Assembly: GCA_012842745.1 (NCBI GenBank)
Contig: DUSF01000035.1
Span: 496,001-560,000, forward strand
DNA length: 64,000 nucleotides
Direction: 5' to 3'
From: Bacillus sp. (in: firmicutes)
GTDB lineage: Bacteria; Bacillota; Bacilli; Bacillales; Bacillaceae_J
How positions within the stretch are numbered: the first letter of the stretch is position 1; each line of letters opens with the position of its first letter. Below are positions 36,106 to 44,769 of the stretch, piece after piece. A program made the position numbers and the translations under genes. The notes under the pieces were generated by a model that made no database searches, was not told where the DNA came from, and saw nothing but the letters and a program-made list of their open reading frames with translations.

Positions 36106-37089
36106 ATGGCGATAAAGTCATACATCGAAGCAGTTACAAGTGCGCTTTACGAAGAAATGAAGCGGGATGAAAGGGTATTTGTGTTAGGGGAGGATGTTGG
36201 CAAAAAGGGCGGTGTTTTTAAAGCGACGTTAGGCCTTTATGAAGAGTTTGGTGAAATGCGGGTCATCGATACCCCCTTAGCTGAATCTGCAATCGTTGGG
36301 GTCGGAATCGGGGCAGCGATGTACGGTCACCGTCCTGTCGCCGAAATTCAGTTTGCTGATTTTATAATGCCGGCTATCAACCAAATTATTTCTGAAGCAG
36401 CGAAAATACGCTACCGCTCTAATAATGATTGGAACTGTCCTTTAGTCATTCGTGCACCATATGGAGGGGGAGTACATGGTGCCCTTTATCACTCCCAATC
36501 TGTTGAGGCTCTTTTTGCCAATCAGCCGGGCTTAAAAATTGTGATGCCTTCCACACCATATGATGTAAAAGGCTTGCTAAAAGCGGCTATCCGCGATGAT
36601 GACCCTGTTCTCTTTTTTGAACATAAACGGGCCTACCGCCTAATTAAAGGGGAGGTTCCAGATGATGATTATGTGTTGCCAATTGGAAAAGCAGATGTCA
36701 AGCGTGAAGGAGAAGACATTACGGTCATCACATATGGGTTATGTGTTCATTTTGCTCTCGAAGCTGCCGAAAGGCTAGCAATGAATGGTATTTCCGTTCA
36801 TGTCCTTGATCTTCGCACTGTGTATCCATTAGATCAAGAAGCGATTATGGAAGCCGCTTCGAAAACAGGCAAAGTTTTATTAGTGACAGAGGACAATAAA
36901 GAAGGCAGCATTCTCAGTGAAGTGGCGGCCATTATTGCTGAGCGTTGCTTATTTGATATGGATGCACCAATCATGCGTCTTGCTGGTCCAGAAATACCAG
37001 CGATGCCATATGCACCGACAATGGAAAAGTTTTTTATGGTAAATCCAGAAAAGATAGAAAAAGCGATGAGAGAGCTAGCGGAATACTAA
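36106..37089 (+). CDS. bkdAB: branched-chain 2-oxoacid dehydrogenase E1 beta
   Basis: 327 residues, transketolase-like pyrimidine-binding domain (VFVLGEDVGKKGGVFKAT, ETPLAESAIVGVGIG-like segment, QFADFIMPAINQI) and a C-terminal domain (VLDLRTVYPLD, LLVTEDNKEGSILSEVAA). It pairs with BkdAA as an alpha2-beta2 heterotetramer. It starts 15 bp after bkdAA with a GGGGG site. Confidence 0.96.
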   Translation: MAIKSYIEAVTSALYEEMKRDERVFVLGEDVGKKGGVFKATLGLYEEFGEMRVIDTPLAESAIVGVGIGAAMYGHRPVAEIQFADFIMPAINQIISEAAKIRYRSNNDWNCPLVIRAPYGGGVHGALYHSQSVEALFANQPGLKIVMPSTPYDVKGLLKAAIRDDDPVLFFEHKRAYRLIKGEVPDDDYVLPIGKADVKREGEDITVITYGLCVHFALEAAERLAMNGISVHVLDLRTVYPLDQEAIMEAASKTGKVLLVTEDNKEGSILSEVAAIIAERCLFDMDAPIMRLAGPEIPAMPYAPTMEKFFMVNPEKIEKAMRELAEY

Positions 37090-37109
37090 AAGCAAAGGGG
37101 GCTTTAGGT

Positions 37110-38414
37110 GTGGCTTTAGAAAAGATTACAATGCCCAAGCTGGGTGAAAGTGTACACGAAGGCACAATAAGTACATGGTTAGTCAAGCCTGGTGCGAGTG
37201 TAAAAAAATATGATCCACTTGCGGAAGTGCAAACAGATAAAGTTGTTGCTGAAATTCCTTCCTCCTTTGCAGGAGTGGTTAAAGACATTATTGCAAAGGA
37301 AGGGGAAACATTGGCTGTCGGTGAATTAATTTGCACCATTGAAACAGAAGATAATGGCGAAAACGAACAGCATCAAATTACCAGTATACAAAATGTGGCA
37401 AGTCCTTCGTCGCCATTTGCTCAACTAAATGTGGAACAGCCGAACAAGTATCGTTATTCCCCTGCTGTTTTGAAAATGTCACAAGAACATAATATAAATC
37501 TTGAACTTGTGAACGGCACGGGCAAGGGAGGACGCATAACGAGGAAGGATTTGCAAAAGCTGATTGATTCTGGGAATCTAAGCATGCAGAATGCAAGTAT
37601 GGAACAAACGAAGGAAGCAAGCAGAACGATTGAAGCGAGCAAAATCACTGAATCAAGAGAAACAATCCCTGTGATAGCAGCCAATACTATCTTACAAGCA
37701 GAAGGACATATGGGAGATATCGAGATCCCTGTCACAGCAGTACGAAAGGCCATTGCTACCAACATGGTTCGCTCAAAACATGAAATCCCGCATGCATGGA
37801 CAATGGTTGAAGTCGATGTAACCGATTTAGTTGTTTACCGTGACTCCGTAAAGGATGATTTTAAGAAAAAAGAAGGGTATGCTTTAACATACTTTGCCTT
37901 CTTTGTGAAAGCAGTTGCTACAGCCCTTACTGAGTATCCAATCATCAATTCAACATGGGCTGGGGACAAAATCATTCAAAAGAAAGATATCAATATTTCA
38001 ATTGCTGTGGCAACCGAAGATGCACTTTATGTTCCAGTGATAAAAAATGCGGATGAAAAAACAATTAAAGGAATTGCACATGAAATACACGATTTGGCCC
38101 AAAAGGTGCGTGCAGGCAAACTCACACAAGCTGATATAGAGGGCGGAACCTTTACAGTGAATAATACAGGCTCGTTTGGCTCTGTGCAGTCCATGGGAAT
38201 TATTAATTATCCACAAGCGGCAATTTTACAAGTGGAAGCAATCGTCAAACGTCCAGTCATCATGAATGGCGGCATGTTTGCAGCAAGAGATATCGTGAAC
38301 CTTTGCATGTCACTTGATCATCGCGTTTTAGACGGTCTTGTCTGTGGTCGTTTCTTAAAAAGAGTCAAAGAAATTTTGGAAAATATCTCGAAAGAAAATA
38401 CATCGATTTATTAA
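37110..38414 (+). CDS. bkdB: branched-chain 2-oxoacid dehydrogenase E2 (lipoamide acyltransferase)
   Basis: 434 residues: a lipoyl domain with Lys44 in EVQTDKVVAEI, a peripheral subunit-binding domain (about 118-155; YSPAVLKMSQEHNINLELVNGTGKGGRITRKD spans it), a variable linker, and the catalytic domain ending with DHRVLDG (catalytic His404). It starts at GTG 37110. It forms the complex core and transfers the acyl group to CoA. It is last in the bkd operon. Confidence 0.95.
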   Translation: MALEKITMPKLGESVHEGTISTWLVKPGASVKKYDPLAEVQTDKVVAEIPSSFAGVVKDIIAKEGETLAVGELICTIETEDNGENEQHQITSIQNVASPSSPFAQLNVEQPNKYRYSPAVLKMSQEHNINLELVNGTGKGGRITRKDLQKLIDSGNLSMQNASMEQTKEASRTIEASKITESRETIPVIAANTILQAEGHMGDIEIPVTAVRKAIATNMVRSKHEIPHAWTMVEVDVTDLVVYRDSVKDDFKKKEGYALTYFAFFVKAVATALTEYPIINSTWAGDKIIQKKDINISIAVATEDALYVPVIKNADEKTIKGIAHEIHDLAQKVRAGKLTQADIEGGTFTVNNTGSFGSVQSMGIINYPQAAILQVEAIVKRPVIMNGGMFAARDIVNLCMSLDHRVLDGLVCGRFLKRVKEILENISKENTSIY

Positions 38415-38416
38415 AG

Positions 38417-38444
38417 CAAAGAGGTTGCCGCGGCAGCCTCTTTG
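38417..38444 (+). terminator. palindromic hairpin after bkdB
   Basis: A 28-base near-perfect palindrome (CAAAGAGG...CCTCTTTG with inner TGCC/GGCA) starting 2 bp after the bkdB stop. No T run follows, so termination efficiency is uncertain. Confidence 0.55.
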
Positions 38445-38700
38445 TGCGACGGGCAGTCGCATAGAGTGTCTATGTCAGCACTCTTCTTTTCGGCTTGCTA
38501 GCAGTCAAAGCACGAACGGAGGGAATGAGTATCATTTTTCGGCGAAAAAAAAGAATCCAGTCTTTAAACCAGATTCCTCTTTATTTATTTCTAGTAAATG
38601 AAATAGAAACCTCTTTCCATCCACGACATGGAAATACGGTTCTTGTGTTCCAACGCTAGAGGCTTTGATTACTCATGGCGAAAATTAGGAACATCAAAAC
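38445..38700. other. non-coding stretch before the intron-like 3' end
   Basis: No credible gene. There is a short hairpin GAATC/GATTC (38551-38576), preceded by eight A and followed by a T-rich tract. TACGGTTCTTGTG at 38633-38645 echoes the TTCGGTTCTGTAAG further on. It may belong to the decayed element whose 3' end lies at about 38750. Confidence 0.3.
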
Positions 38701-38750
38701 GTTCGGTTCTGTAAGGGGCTCAGGGTGAAATCCTCTGGGCCTACTCGACT
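38701..38750 (+). mobile_element. probable fossil 3' end of a group II intron
   Basis: GTTCGGTTCTG followed by a GGGCTCAGGG-TGAAA-TCCTCTGGGCC hairpin and CTACTCGAC closely resembles the 3' strand of domain V, the domain VI hairpin and the 3' splice end of bacterial group II introns. No 5' strand of domain V, reverse transcriptase ORF or 5' intron end was found in the upstream 300 bases, so this would be a truncated relic. It sits at the left edge of an accessory island (38.4-44.6 kb). Confidence 0.45.
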
Positions 38751-38871
38751 AAGTCCTCGCCTAATCAGATGGGGACTAGGTTATTATTTAGGTAACTTGT
38801 TAAAAGCAATGAAAGCAACTGGTAAAGTTGTTGACCAAGGTAGCAGTTGGTCTAAGGTGTTAGTATCTGTA

Positions 38872-39234
38872 TTAAAACGAAACCATAATAAAAATAGGCA
38901 AAATAGCAAACCAAATAAGATGTGACAGATTGATGACAGCATAGGTTAAAGTAATCGCACTAATAACAACATTCGTTTTCTTTAGCTGCACGTTGGACGC
39001 AAATTGCGCACGGTAGTATACATATAACAACACAATCGCAGGTAATATAACTTTTAAATTAACACTTGTAACTGGATCCTGTACGGCTGATGTCATAAAG
39101 AAATTTGCCTCAATGTAATAGCCAGTACTAAGAAGTAAAATCGTAAATACAATATCTGTTATATTTAGTAAATAAAGCATCCATAGTTTACTTTTTATAG
39201 TGTCAAGTGAATAGTCTTTAATAAAAGTAACCAC
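38872..39234 (-). CDS. DUF5658-like small membrane protein
   Basis: 120 residues with three or four hydrophobic segments (about 18-38, 56-76, 88-105, 105-119) and a short charged N-terminus. The pattern LYLLNITDIVFTILLLSTGYYIEANFFM (seen across residues about 19-46) resembles DUF5658 proteins of bacilli, of unknown function. The start is placed at GTG 39234, 8 nt downstream of GGAGG; longer ATG-started versions would contain that ribosome-binding site. Confidence 0.65.
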   Translation of the reverse strand: MVTFIKDYSLDTIKSKLWMLYLLNITDIVFTILLLSTGYYIEANFFMTSAVQDPVTSVNLKVILPAIVLLYVYYRAQFASNVQLKKTNVVISAITLTYAVINLSHLIWFAILPIFIMVSF

Positions 39235-39356
39235 TTGCATCACCTCCATTGAATTATTATACAAAATAATTGGAAAATAAATGTGATGAAAAATTGACAA
39301 ATTATTTTCCTCTATTATTATGTCTAGTATCATGGATTATTATACTTTAGCAAAAG

Positions 39357-39395
39357 CAAAAGCCGTTTCGGAATTAGACTCCGAAGCGGCTTTTG
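39357..39395. terminator. bidirectional terminator
   Basis: CAAAAGCCG-TTTCGGA and TCCGAAGCGGCTTTTG form a 16-bp stem with one mismatch and a 7-nt loop. On the minus strand it is followed by CTTTTGC and serves the lipoprotein gene at 39416-40057. Confidence 0.85.
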
Positions 39396-39415
39396 AATAA
39401 AATTCGTTGAATTTG

Positions 39416-40057
39416 TTAGTTGACTTTATAAGATTGTAAAATCTGTTGAGCAAGTGGCTTCCACTCATCCGATAATTCCTCAGTGCAGTTAAATGTAGCC
39501 ACTAGCAATTGACCATCCAGCTCAGTAAAGAACATAAGATTGTATATATTTGTATCTAGGGCAGGTGTTATCAATTCGAATACCCCGACGTTTTTACCAT
39601 TAATTGTTGTCATTTCATCCCTATACCATGTTGCATCAGGGTAAGCACTTTCAAGGCCTGCTTTTAAAGTAGGTTTAGCTTGTTCGATTTCGCTATCTTC
39701 AATCGGTGTCGTTGTATGATTAAACGCAATATTAACCTCTCCTTCATTATCTGTATAAACCAATGTTGGAGGATTTCCTTGAGGGTATTTGATAGCTATC
39801 ATTTCTTCTGACATAACTTCAAAATCCTTTGGAATTAAGATTTCTACTCTATCAGATAATACTTTTTTAGATTTTAACTTATCACTAATTGTAGTAGCGT
39901 TGGAATCTGTTTCTGTTGTAGCAGGTTCCGTTTTTTGATCTTCGTTACTAGTGGATGCTTCACTTTGTTTCGCGGGTTCTGTTTTCACTGATTCGTTTGA
40001 GCAAGCAGTAATAACCATCATAGAAAGTAAAAAAAATATTGCAAAAAATTTAGTCAT
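39416..40057 (-). CDS. putative lipoprotein of unknown function
   Basis: 213 residues. A signal peptide ends in the lipobox VITAC (Cys19), followed by a Ser/Thr/Glu-rich spacer (about 20-60) and a globular domain (about 62-213) with VEILIPKDFEVMSEEMIAIKYP. Such domains occur in Gram-positive surface lipoproteins, but I do not recognise a specific function. AGGAG lies upstream of ATG. It is a monocistronic unit on the minus strand, divergent from the YIP1-TPR gene. Confidence 0.75.
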   Translation of the reverse strand: MTKFFAIFFLLSMMVITACSNESVKTEPAKQSEASTSNEDQKTEPATTETDSNATTISDKLKSKKVLSDRVEILIPKDFEVMSEEMIAIKYPQGNPPTLVYTDNEGEVNIAFNHTTTPIEDSEIEQAKPTLKAGLESAYPDATWYRDEMTTINGKNVGVFELITPALDTNIYNLMFFTELDGQLLVATFNCTEELSDEWKPLAQQILQSYKVN

Positions 40058-40260
40058 TCTTTAAATCTCCTACCTTTTTATATAATTTTACTAAAAATAG
40101 TAATATATGTATAATGTTATCATAATTTGTCTAAAGGGTAAACAAAAAATCCCTGAATGGGGAAATAATGCCCATTTTTACTTTTTATAAAACTAGTATT
40201 CTTAAAATCAGGGGATATATTTTTGTGTTTATATAGAATACTCTGTAGGAGGATTAATTT
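40058..40260. promoter_or_regulatory. divergent intergenic region
   Basis: 203 A+T-rich bases between the lipoprotein gene and the YIP1-TPR gene. Short repeats CCCTGAATGGGG and ATCAGGGGAT occur, and TATAGAATACT lies 28 bp before the right-hand gene. No full promoter could be assigned. Confidence 0.25.
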
Positions 40261-41808
40261 ATGGATAAAGAAATAAAAAACCTATGGATATCTATCTTGA
40301 GACATCCGTATTTAACGTTTGAAGCATTGAGCGATCAAAATATTAAAAGATGGCATATGTTTATTATCTCATACGTTGTTGGAACAACGAGTATATTAAC
40401 AAGGTTTTATTTAAAAAATGCCAGTGAATACTTGTCTCTTTCTAGCATTATTATTATTGCTATCTTACTAGGACCTATTTCAGGGTATATTAGACTTATA
40501 ATTGGTGCATTTTTAGCAAAAATAATTGGAAAGCTTTTTAAAGGGAAAGCCACATACGATCAGATGCTGATTGTAAATGTATGGTCTTCAGTACCAATAA
40601 TCTTGACAATCCCAATATGGGTAATTGAAATCATTGTGTTTGGTCCAAGTCTTTTTACAGAGGATCCTTACAACTCGATTTCTAATTGGACTATGGGGTT
40701 CCTTTTTATTGCTCTTTCTTTTATTGAATTTTTGTTAGAGGTATGGAGTTTTATCATTTTTACTATAGGTTTTTGTAAATATCATGAATTTAAAAAAATA
40801 AAATACTTATTTTACATACTCAATGCTTTATTTTTAGGTATCCTTACTCTTTTTATTGTTGCAACAACCTATGTAGACATAGATACTATCCAATTTAATA
40901 AAAATGTGAATCAAGAAAATTATGATGTCTTGCTGGATGAGGTTAATGAGAAATTAGAGAAAACACCCGATAATATAGAACTTCAGAATGAAAAGGCTTT
41001 TCTTTTAATAAGTAATGGCGAGTTAAAAAAGGGGCTGAACCTAATAGACCTCATTTTAAAAAAGGACCCTGTAAATGATACAGCTTTAAATAACAAAGGA
41101 TGGGCATTAAATGAACTAGGTCGCTATGAAGAGGCGGTTCAGGTGTTGAAAAAAAGCCTTTCAATTGAACCGAATGATGCTTACGAATATAACAATCTTG
41201 GTAATGCTTTTTTAAATCTAGAAGAATATGAAAGTGCAATAGATGCTTACGAATCAGTGATTGAATTTGGAGTTACAAAAGACTTTGAGGACGTTTACTA
41301 TGGACTAGGGGTCGCCTATTATTATATAGAATATTATGAAGAATCGGTTAATAACTTGCAAAAATATCTAACGTTTGTTCCTAAGGACATTAATACCTAT
41401 TGGTACATGGTTTATGCCTACGATGAAAGCAAAAAAACGCAAAATGCTATTGACACTGTTGATAAGATTATAAAAATAGATCCATCAGATATTGAGGCTT
41501 ATACATACAAAGGCGATATTTTGCTCTATAGTTATAATGAAGTAGAGGCTTTAAAGGTATATGAGGAAATCATTGAAATGTTCCCTGAAGATCCTCATGG
41601 ATATTACGGAAAAGCCCAAGTTTTATCTTTACAAAATAAATCAACAGAAGCTATTTCCTATCTAAGAGCGTCATTTTCATTTGATCCTTATTATAGCGAA
41701 TATGCTTTTACAGACCCGGTGTTTGATCCTATAAGAGAAAGTGAAGCATTTGAGGAACTTATTTCTGAATTTAGCGAGGAATATAACTATATAGAGAAGT
41801 ACCTGTGA
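40261..41808 (+). CDS. YIP1-domain membrane protein with C-terminal TPR repeats
   Basis: 515 residues. The N-terminal half (about 1-205) has five membrane segments with the YIP1 family pattern (HPYLTFEAL, GTTSILTRF, WSSVPIILTIPIW). The C-terminal half (about 210-500) is a run of tetratricopeptide repeats, clearest at ALNNKGWALNELGRYEEAV and EYNNLGNAFLNLEEYESAI. TPRs bind proteins; YIP1 domains in bacteria have no settled function. The start has AGGAGG upstream. The fusion suggests a membrane-anchored scaffold; partners are not evident from the neighbours. Confidence 0.8.
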   Translation: MDKEIKNLWISILRHPYLTFEALSDQNIKRWHMFIISYVVGTTSILTRFYLKNASEYLSLSSIIIIAILLGPISGYIRLIIGAFLAKIIGKLFKGKATYDQMLIVNVWSSVPIILTIPIWVIEIIVFGPSLFTEDPYNSISNWTMGFLFIALSFIEFLLEVWSFIIFTIGFCKYHEFKKIKYLFYILNALFLGILTLFIVATTYVDIDTIQFNKNVNQENYDVLLDEVNEKLEKTPDNIELQNEKAFLLISNGELKKGLNLIDLILKKDPVNDTALNNKGWALNELGRYEEAVQVLKKSLSIEPNDAYEYNNLGNAFLNLEEYESAIDAYESVIEFGVTKDFEDVYYGLGVAYYYIEYYEESVNNLQKYLTFVPKDINTYWYMVYAYDESKKTQNAIDTVDKIIKIDPSDIEAYTYKGDILLYSYNEVEALKVYEEIIEMFPEDPHGYYGKAQVLSLQNKSTEAISYLRASFSFDPYYSEYAFTDPVFDPIRESEAFEELISEFSEEYNYIEKYL

Positions 41809-41903
41809 GAAATCTCCCACGGCCATGTCATAATAATATCCACCACTAGGGTAAATTTGTTGTATACGTAACAATAAATATCAGAACAAAAGAACTAGAA
41901 TAG

Positions 41904-42062
41904 AAGAATTGGAGAGCCAGTGGTAATAGAGCCGCTGCTCTCCTTTTTTTAATTGTTGCCGGTATAGGAGCGATTTGGGGCTTTGTAAGGAAAAAGAAAA
42001 ACAATTCGGAAACTGCGGATCAATCAATGGATGATAATATAAGAAAAAATGAACTTTTTTAA
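41904..42062 (+). pseudogene. fragment of a small single-pass membrane protein, no start codon
   Basis: From the codon after a TAG at 41901, the frame runs 52 codons to TAA 42060. It encodes a convincing membrane helix (AAALLFLIVAGIGAIWGFV), a KKKNN stop-transfer segment and an acidic tail. There is no ATG, GTG or TTG in frame. It looks like the 3' remnant of a lost gene; its 5' part overlaps a terminator hairpin, so chance coding is also possible. Confidence 0.3.
41911..41950 (+). terminator. terminator after the YIP1-TPR gene
   Basis: GGAGAG-CCAGTGG pairs with CCGCTG-CTCTCC (small internal mismatches), followed by seven T. Confidence 0.55.
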
Positions 42063-42098
42063 CATGCAATGACTCTTATATGTGAGAGAGGTGAAAGC

Positions 42099-42644
42099 AT
42101 GAATATTGTTAAATTAGTGAAAAAAGCGAAAAAGGGCAGTAAAGAAGCATTACTCCAACTAATTATGGCTGAAAAAGATGCTTATTATCGGCTTGCTTTC
42201 ACCTACATGGGGAATTCGCATGATGCGATGGATGCAATGGAGGAAATGATTGTTACATTATATGAAAAGATTGATCAACTAAAGAAGGAAGAAGCTTTTT
42301 ATAGCTGGAGCAAAACGATTTTAGTGAATCATTGTAAATCATTGCTTCGTAAGCAAAAAAAGCTGGTGTTTTTGGATGATTTGGATTCAACGAATGAGCG
42401 GGACATTGAACATGCTGTGGATACGGATCCTCATACAAGTAGTGATCAACAAATGGATATTCAACAGCTTCTCTTCCATTTAAATGAACATCAGAAAGAA
42501 GCGATTCAATTAAAATATTTTCATGATCTCGACTACCAAACTATCGCTGTTATCACAAATGTTTCAATTGGTACCGTTAAATCAAGAATTTTTCAAGGAT
42601 TGAAAAAGCTTAGAGAACATTATCGAGGTGATGGGAATGAATAA
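42099..42644 (+). CDS. ECF-type RNA polymerase sigma factor
   Basis: 181 residues. The region 2 segment (about 10-75; YYRLAFTYMGNSHDAMDAMEEMIVTLYEKI) binds core and the -10 element. The region 4 helix-turn-helix is QKEAIQLKYFHDLDYQTIAVITNVSIGTVKSRI (about 127-160). The start is placed at ATG 42099 with GAGAGGTG upstream. It overlaps the next gene, which encodes a membrane-anchored DUF4179 protein typical of cognate anti-sigma factors. The stress that activates it cannot be read from the sequence. Confidence 0.9.
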   Translation: MNIVKLVKKAKKGSKEALLQLIMAEKDAYYRLAFTYMGNSHDAMDAMEEMIVTLYEKIDQLKKEEAFYSWSKTILVNHCKSLLRKQKKLVFLDDLDSTNERDIEHAVDTDPHTSSDQQMDIQQLLFHLNEHQKEAIQLKYFHDLDYQTIAVITNVSIGTVKSRIFQGLKKLREHYRGDGNE

Positions 42645-43926
42645 TATTGAGAAACGATTAGCTGAAGAGAAGGAGCGCATCGATTCAATCACAGCACCGG
42701 AAGAAGTAGAAATGAGATTAAGCAGGGCTCTTAAGAAAATTCCTCCAAAAAGAAAGAAACTTATAGCACCTATTTTGAAAATTGCAGTAGCCTTATTTTT
42801 TGTGGCCATTATTAGTTATCAATACAATGCTTTAGCTTTTTATGGAAAGAAACTAATCGGATTTGACGAAGTGATGACAGGTACGTTGCAACAACTTAAT
42901 GAAGAAGGTAAGGGACAAATTGTAGAAAAAAAGATAGTACTTGAAGACGGAACAAATTTTATCATTAATGGGATTATGACCGATGCCAATCAATTGGTGA
43001 TGTATTACACAGTAGCTAATCCAAAGGGAGTAGATTATTTCTCTAGCGACCCTTTTTCAGGTTCGAGAATCACTGGTTTTTTAACAAACTCGAATAGAGG
43101 CGGAGGTTGGGCATCAATAAATGAGAATCAAGCAGAGATAAAAGGAACGATGTCGTTTGATCCAGTAAGTCCATTCTCAAAAAAATTGACGTTCCACTAT
43201 TGGCAACATCAACAGAACGGCCAAATGAAAGAAGAAAGTGTTACGTTTCCTTATAATCCAAACAAAGCGATGCAAACCGAAGTGAAACAGCGGATAAAGA
43301 AAACATTGAAAGTTGACAAAGGGACGATTACGTTCGATTCGATAACAGCTACACCAACGATGACAGTCATTGCTGGGACGTTAAATGTTAAGAATTTTGA
43401 TAGAGTGCACTCCGCCTTGTTTGGGGTTGAATTGATTGCAAATGGTGTACCTGTAGAAACACTCGGTAGTGGCAGTAGCTCATCATTTATGGGCACTAGG
43501 TTTGATATCCGTTACGATCGATTGCCTAAACCGTTAAAATCACTTGAATTAGTTATGAAAGAGTTTGTAGGCTATCAAGTGCTTGGAGAAAAGATTCCCC
43601 TTATTTCCGCAGGTACTGATGAACGGATTGCTCTTAATGGGAAGGAACTATGGGTGAAGGATGTGTCTGCGACATCACGAGGAGTTGAGATTACAATTGC
43701 TACGGATCAGGACGTAATGCTTGATGGTGTTTCTATTGAAATTCAAAACGAATCAATCCCATTAACAACGACAGTAAACCAAAATCTTATTAAGAAAGAA
43801 AACGGACAGGAATTGAAAGAGCGCACGCTGTTATTTGACACAAAAGAAAAGCCAGAATACTTACTAATTAGAGGGATGCACTACATGAAACAGTATAATA
43901 AAAAAATTGTGATTCCAGTTAGTTAA
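42637..43926 (+). CDS. DUF4179 membrane protein, probable anti-sigma factor
   Basis: 429 residues: a cytoplasmic N-terminus of about 45 residues (sigma-binding part, EEVEMRLSRALKKIPPKRKK), one membrane helix (about 47-65), then a long extracytoplasmic region with the DUF4179 domain (about 65-160) and a DUF5643-like beta-rich domain (about 210-330). The ATG at 42637 overlaps the ECF sigma gene by 8 bp, with AGGTGATGGG as site. It probably holds the sigma factor inactive at the membrane until an envelope signal. Confidence 0.85.
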   Translation: MNNIEKRLAEEKERIDSITAPEEVEMRLSRALKKIPPKRKKLIAPILKIAVALFFVAIISYQYNALAFYGKKLIGFDEVMTGTLQQLNEEGKGQIVEKKIVLEDGTNFIINGIMTDANQLVMYYTVANPKGVDYFSSDPFSGSRITGFLTNSNRGGGWASINENQAEIKGTMSFDPVSPFSKKLTFHYWQHQQNGQMKEESVTFPYNPNKAMQTEVKQRIKKTLKVDKGTITFDSITATPTMTVIAGTLNVKNFDRVHSALFGVELIANGVPVETLGSGSSSSFMGTRFDIRYDRLPKPLKSLELVMKEFVGYQVLGEKIPLISAGTDERIALNGKELWVKDVSATSRGVEITIATDQDVMLDGVSIEIQNESIPLTTTVNQNLIKKENGQELKERTLLFDTKEKPEYLLIRGMHYMKQYNKKIVIPVS

Positions 43927-43943
43927 AAAAGAGTCGTTTTATT

Positions 43944-44008
43944 ATTGACGAGTTTGTATTAACTTTTTGCTTGCTAATACCAAGCTGATTGTTAGCAAAC
44001 TCGTCAAT
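43944..44008. repeat. long inverted repeat between convergent genes
   Basis: ATTGACGAGTTTG (43944-43956) and CAAACTCGTCAAT (43996-44008) are a perfect 13-bp inverted repeat around 39 bases. The loop itself contains GCTTG/CAAGC. There is no clear T run. It separates the anti-sigma gene from a convergent gene and could act as a terminator or be a relic of a small element. Confidence 0.6.
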
Positions 44009-44031
44009 TGTTTGAAAAATTGGGGATATTT

Positions 44032-44262
44032 TCACCCTTCATTTTCCCTATAAAATCGTTCACCTGTTTCTGGGTTGTAGTAAACAGTTAATTTTTTGTT
44101 TGTTGTAGGATCGAAAGATACTTCGTTCGTGCGGATAAAGCCGTCAGGAACGTTCTTGCCGTGTTTTGTTTTAAAACGACGGTCCCAAATGTACCAAGAA
44201 AAAATAATAATGACGACGATAATGATGAACTGTATACCATAAAAGCCAATAATCCATGCCAT
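44032..44262 (-). CDS. small single-pass membrane protein of unknown function
   Basis: 76 residues: an N-terminal membrane helix (about 5-26) and a hydrophilic tail with VYYNPETGERFYREN. I do not recognise the family. It starts 4 bp after the stop of the ybjQ-type gene on the same strand and is probably translated from the same mRNA. The tail resembles short modules common in small Firmicutes membrane proteins, but no function follows. Confidence 0.65.
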   Translation of the reverse strand: MAWIIGFYGIQFIIIVVIIIFSWYIWDRRFKTKHGKNVPDGFIRTNEVSFDPTTNKKLTVYYNPETGERFYRENEG

Positions 44263-44266
44263 TATC

Positions 44267-44587
44267 TTATACCGGTTCTACGACTACAGCTGTACCGTAT
44301 GCAATGATTTCACTCATATTTTGGCCGATTTCACCAGAATCAAAGCGCATCATTACAATGGCATTGGCTCCCATTGAATTTGCGTTTTTAACCATTCGAT
44401 CGATTGCTTGTTTTCGTGCATCTTCTAGCATTTCAGTATATTGGTTAATTTCTCCGCCTACGAGTCCCTTTAAGGAAGCCACAATATCTTTTCCGAGACC
44501 ACGTGCACGGACCGTTAATCCGAATACAGGTCCTTTAATTTCAATGACTTTGTGATTGACAATATTTTCTGTTGTTACAATAATCAT
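44267..44587 (-). CDS. YbjQ/UPF0145 family protein
   Basis: 106 residues of the YbjQ (heavy-metal-binding-like) family. Visible family patterns are TTENIVNHKVIEIKGPVFG, RGLGKDIVASLKGLVGGEI, YTEMLEDARKQAIDRM and ANAIVMMRFDS. The family folds as a pentameric beta-sandwich of unknown role. It is first in a two-gene minus-strand unit and divergent from mutA. Confidence 0.88.
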   Translation of the reverse strand: MIIVTTENIVNHKVIEIKGPVFGLTVRARGLGKDIVASLKGLVGGEINQYTEMLEDARKQAIDRMVKNANSMGANAIVMMRFDSGEIGQNMSEIIAYGTAVVVEPV

Positions 44588-44769
44588 CCCGATATCACTC
44601 CAATTGTGTAATCTATATCACTACATAGTATTATTCTAGAGTTTTGTTCATATGCCTGCAACAAGTAGTTGAAAAATGGAAAATGTGACATAATAGTAGC
44701 AGGAGTAAAATGATAATGATAAAATTCTACAAATTATTGCTTAAACAACATTTTCAGCAAATTGCATTA

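Noticed and set aside
38725-38925. 66-codon ORF across the intron-like 3' end
   Set aside because: It starts inside the domain VI-like hairpin, has no ribosome-binding site and overlaps the 3' end of the DUF5658-like gene; the part after about 38790 looks mildly coding but cannot be assigned.
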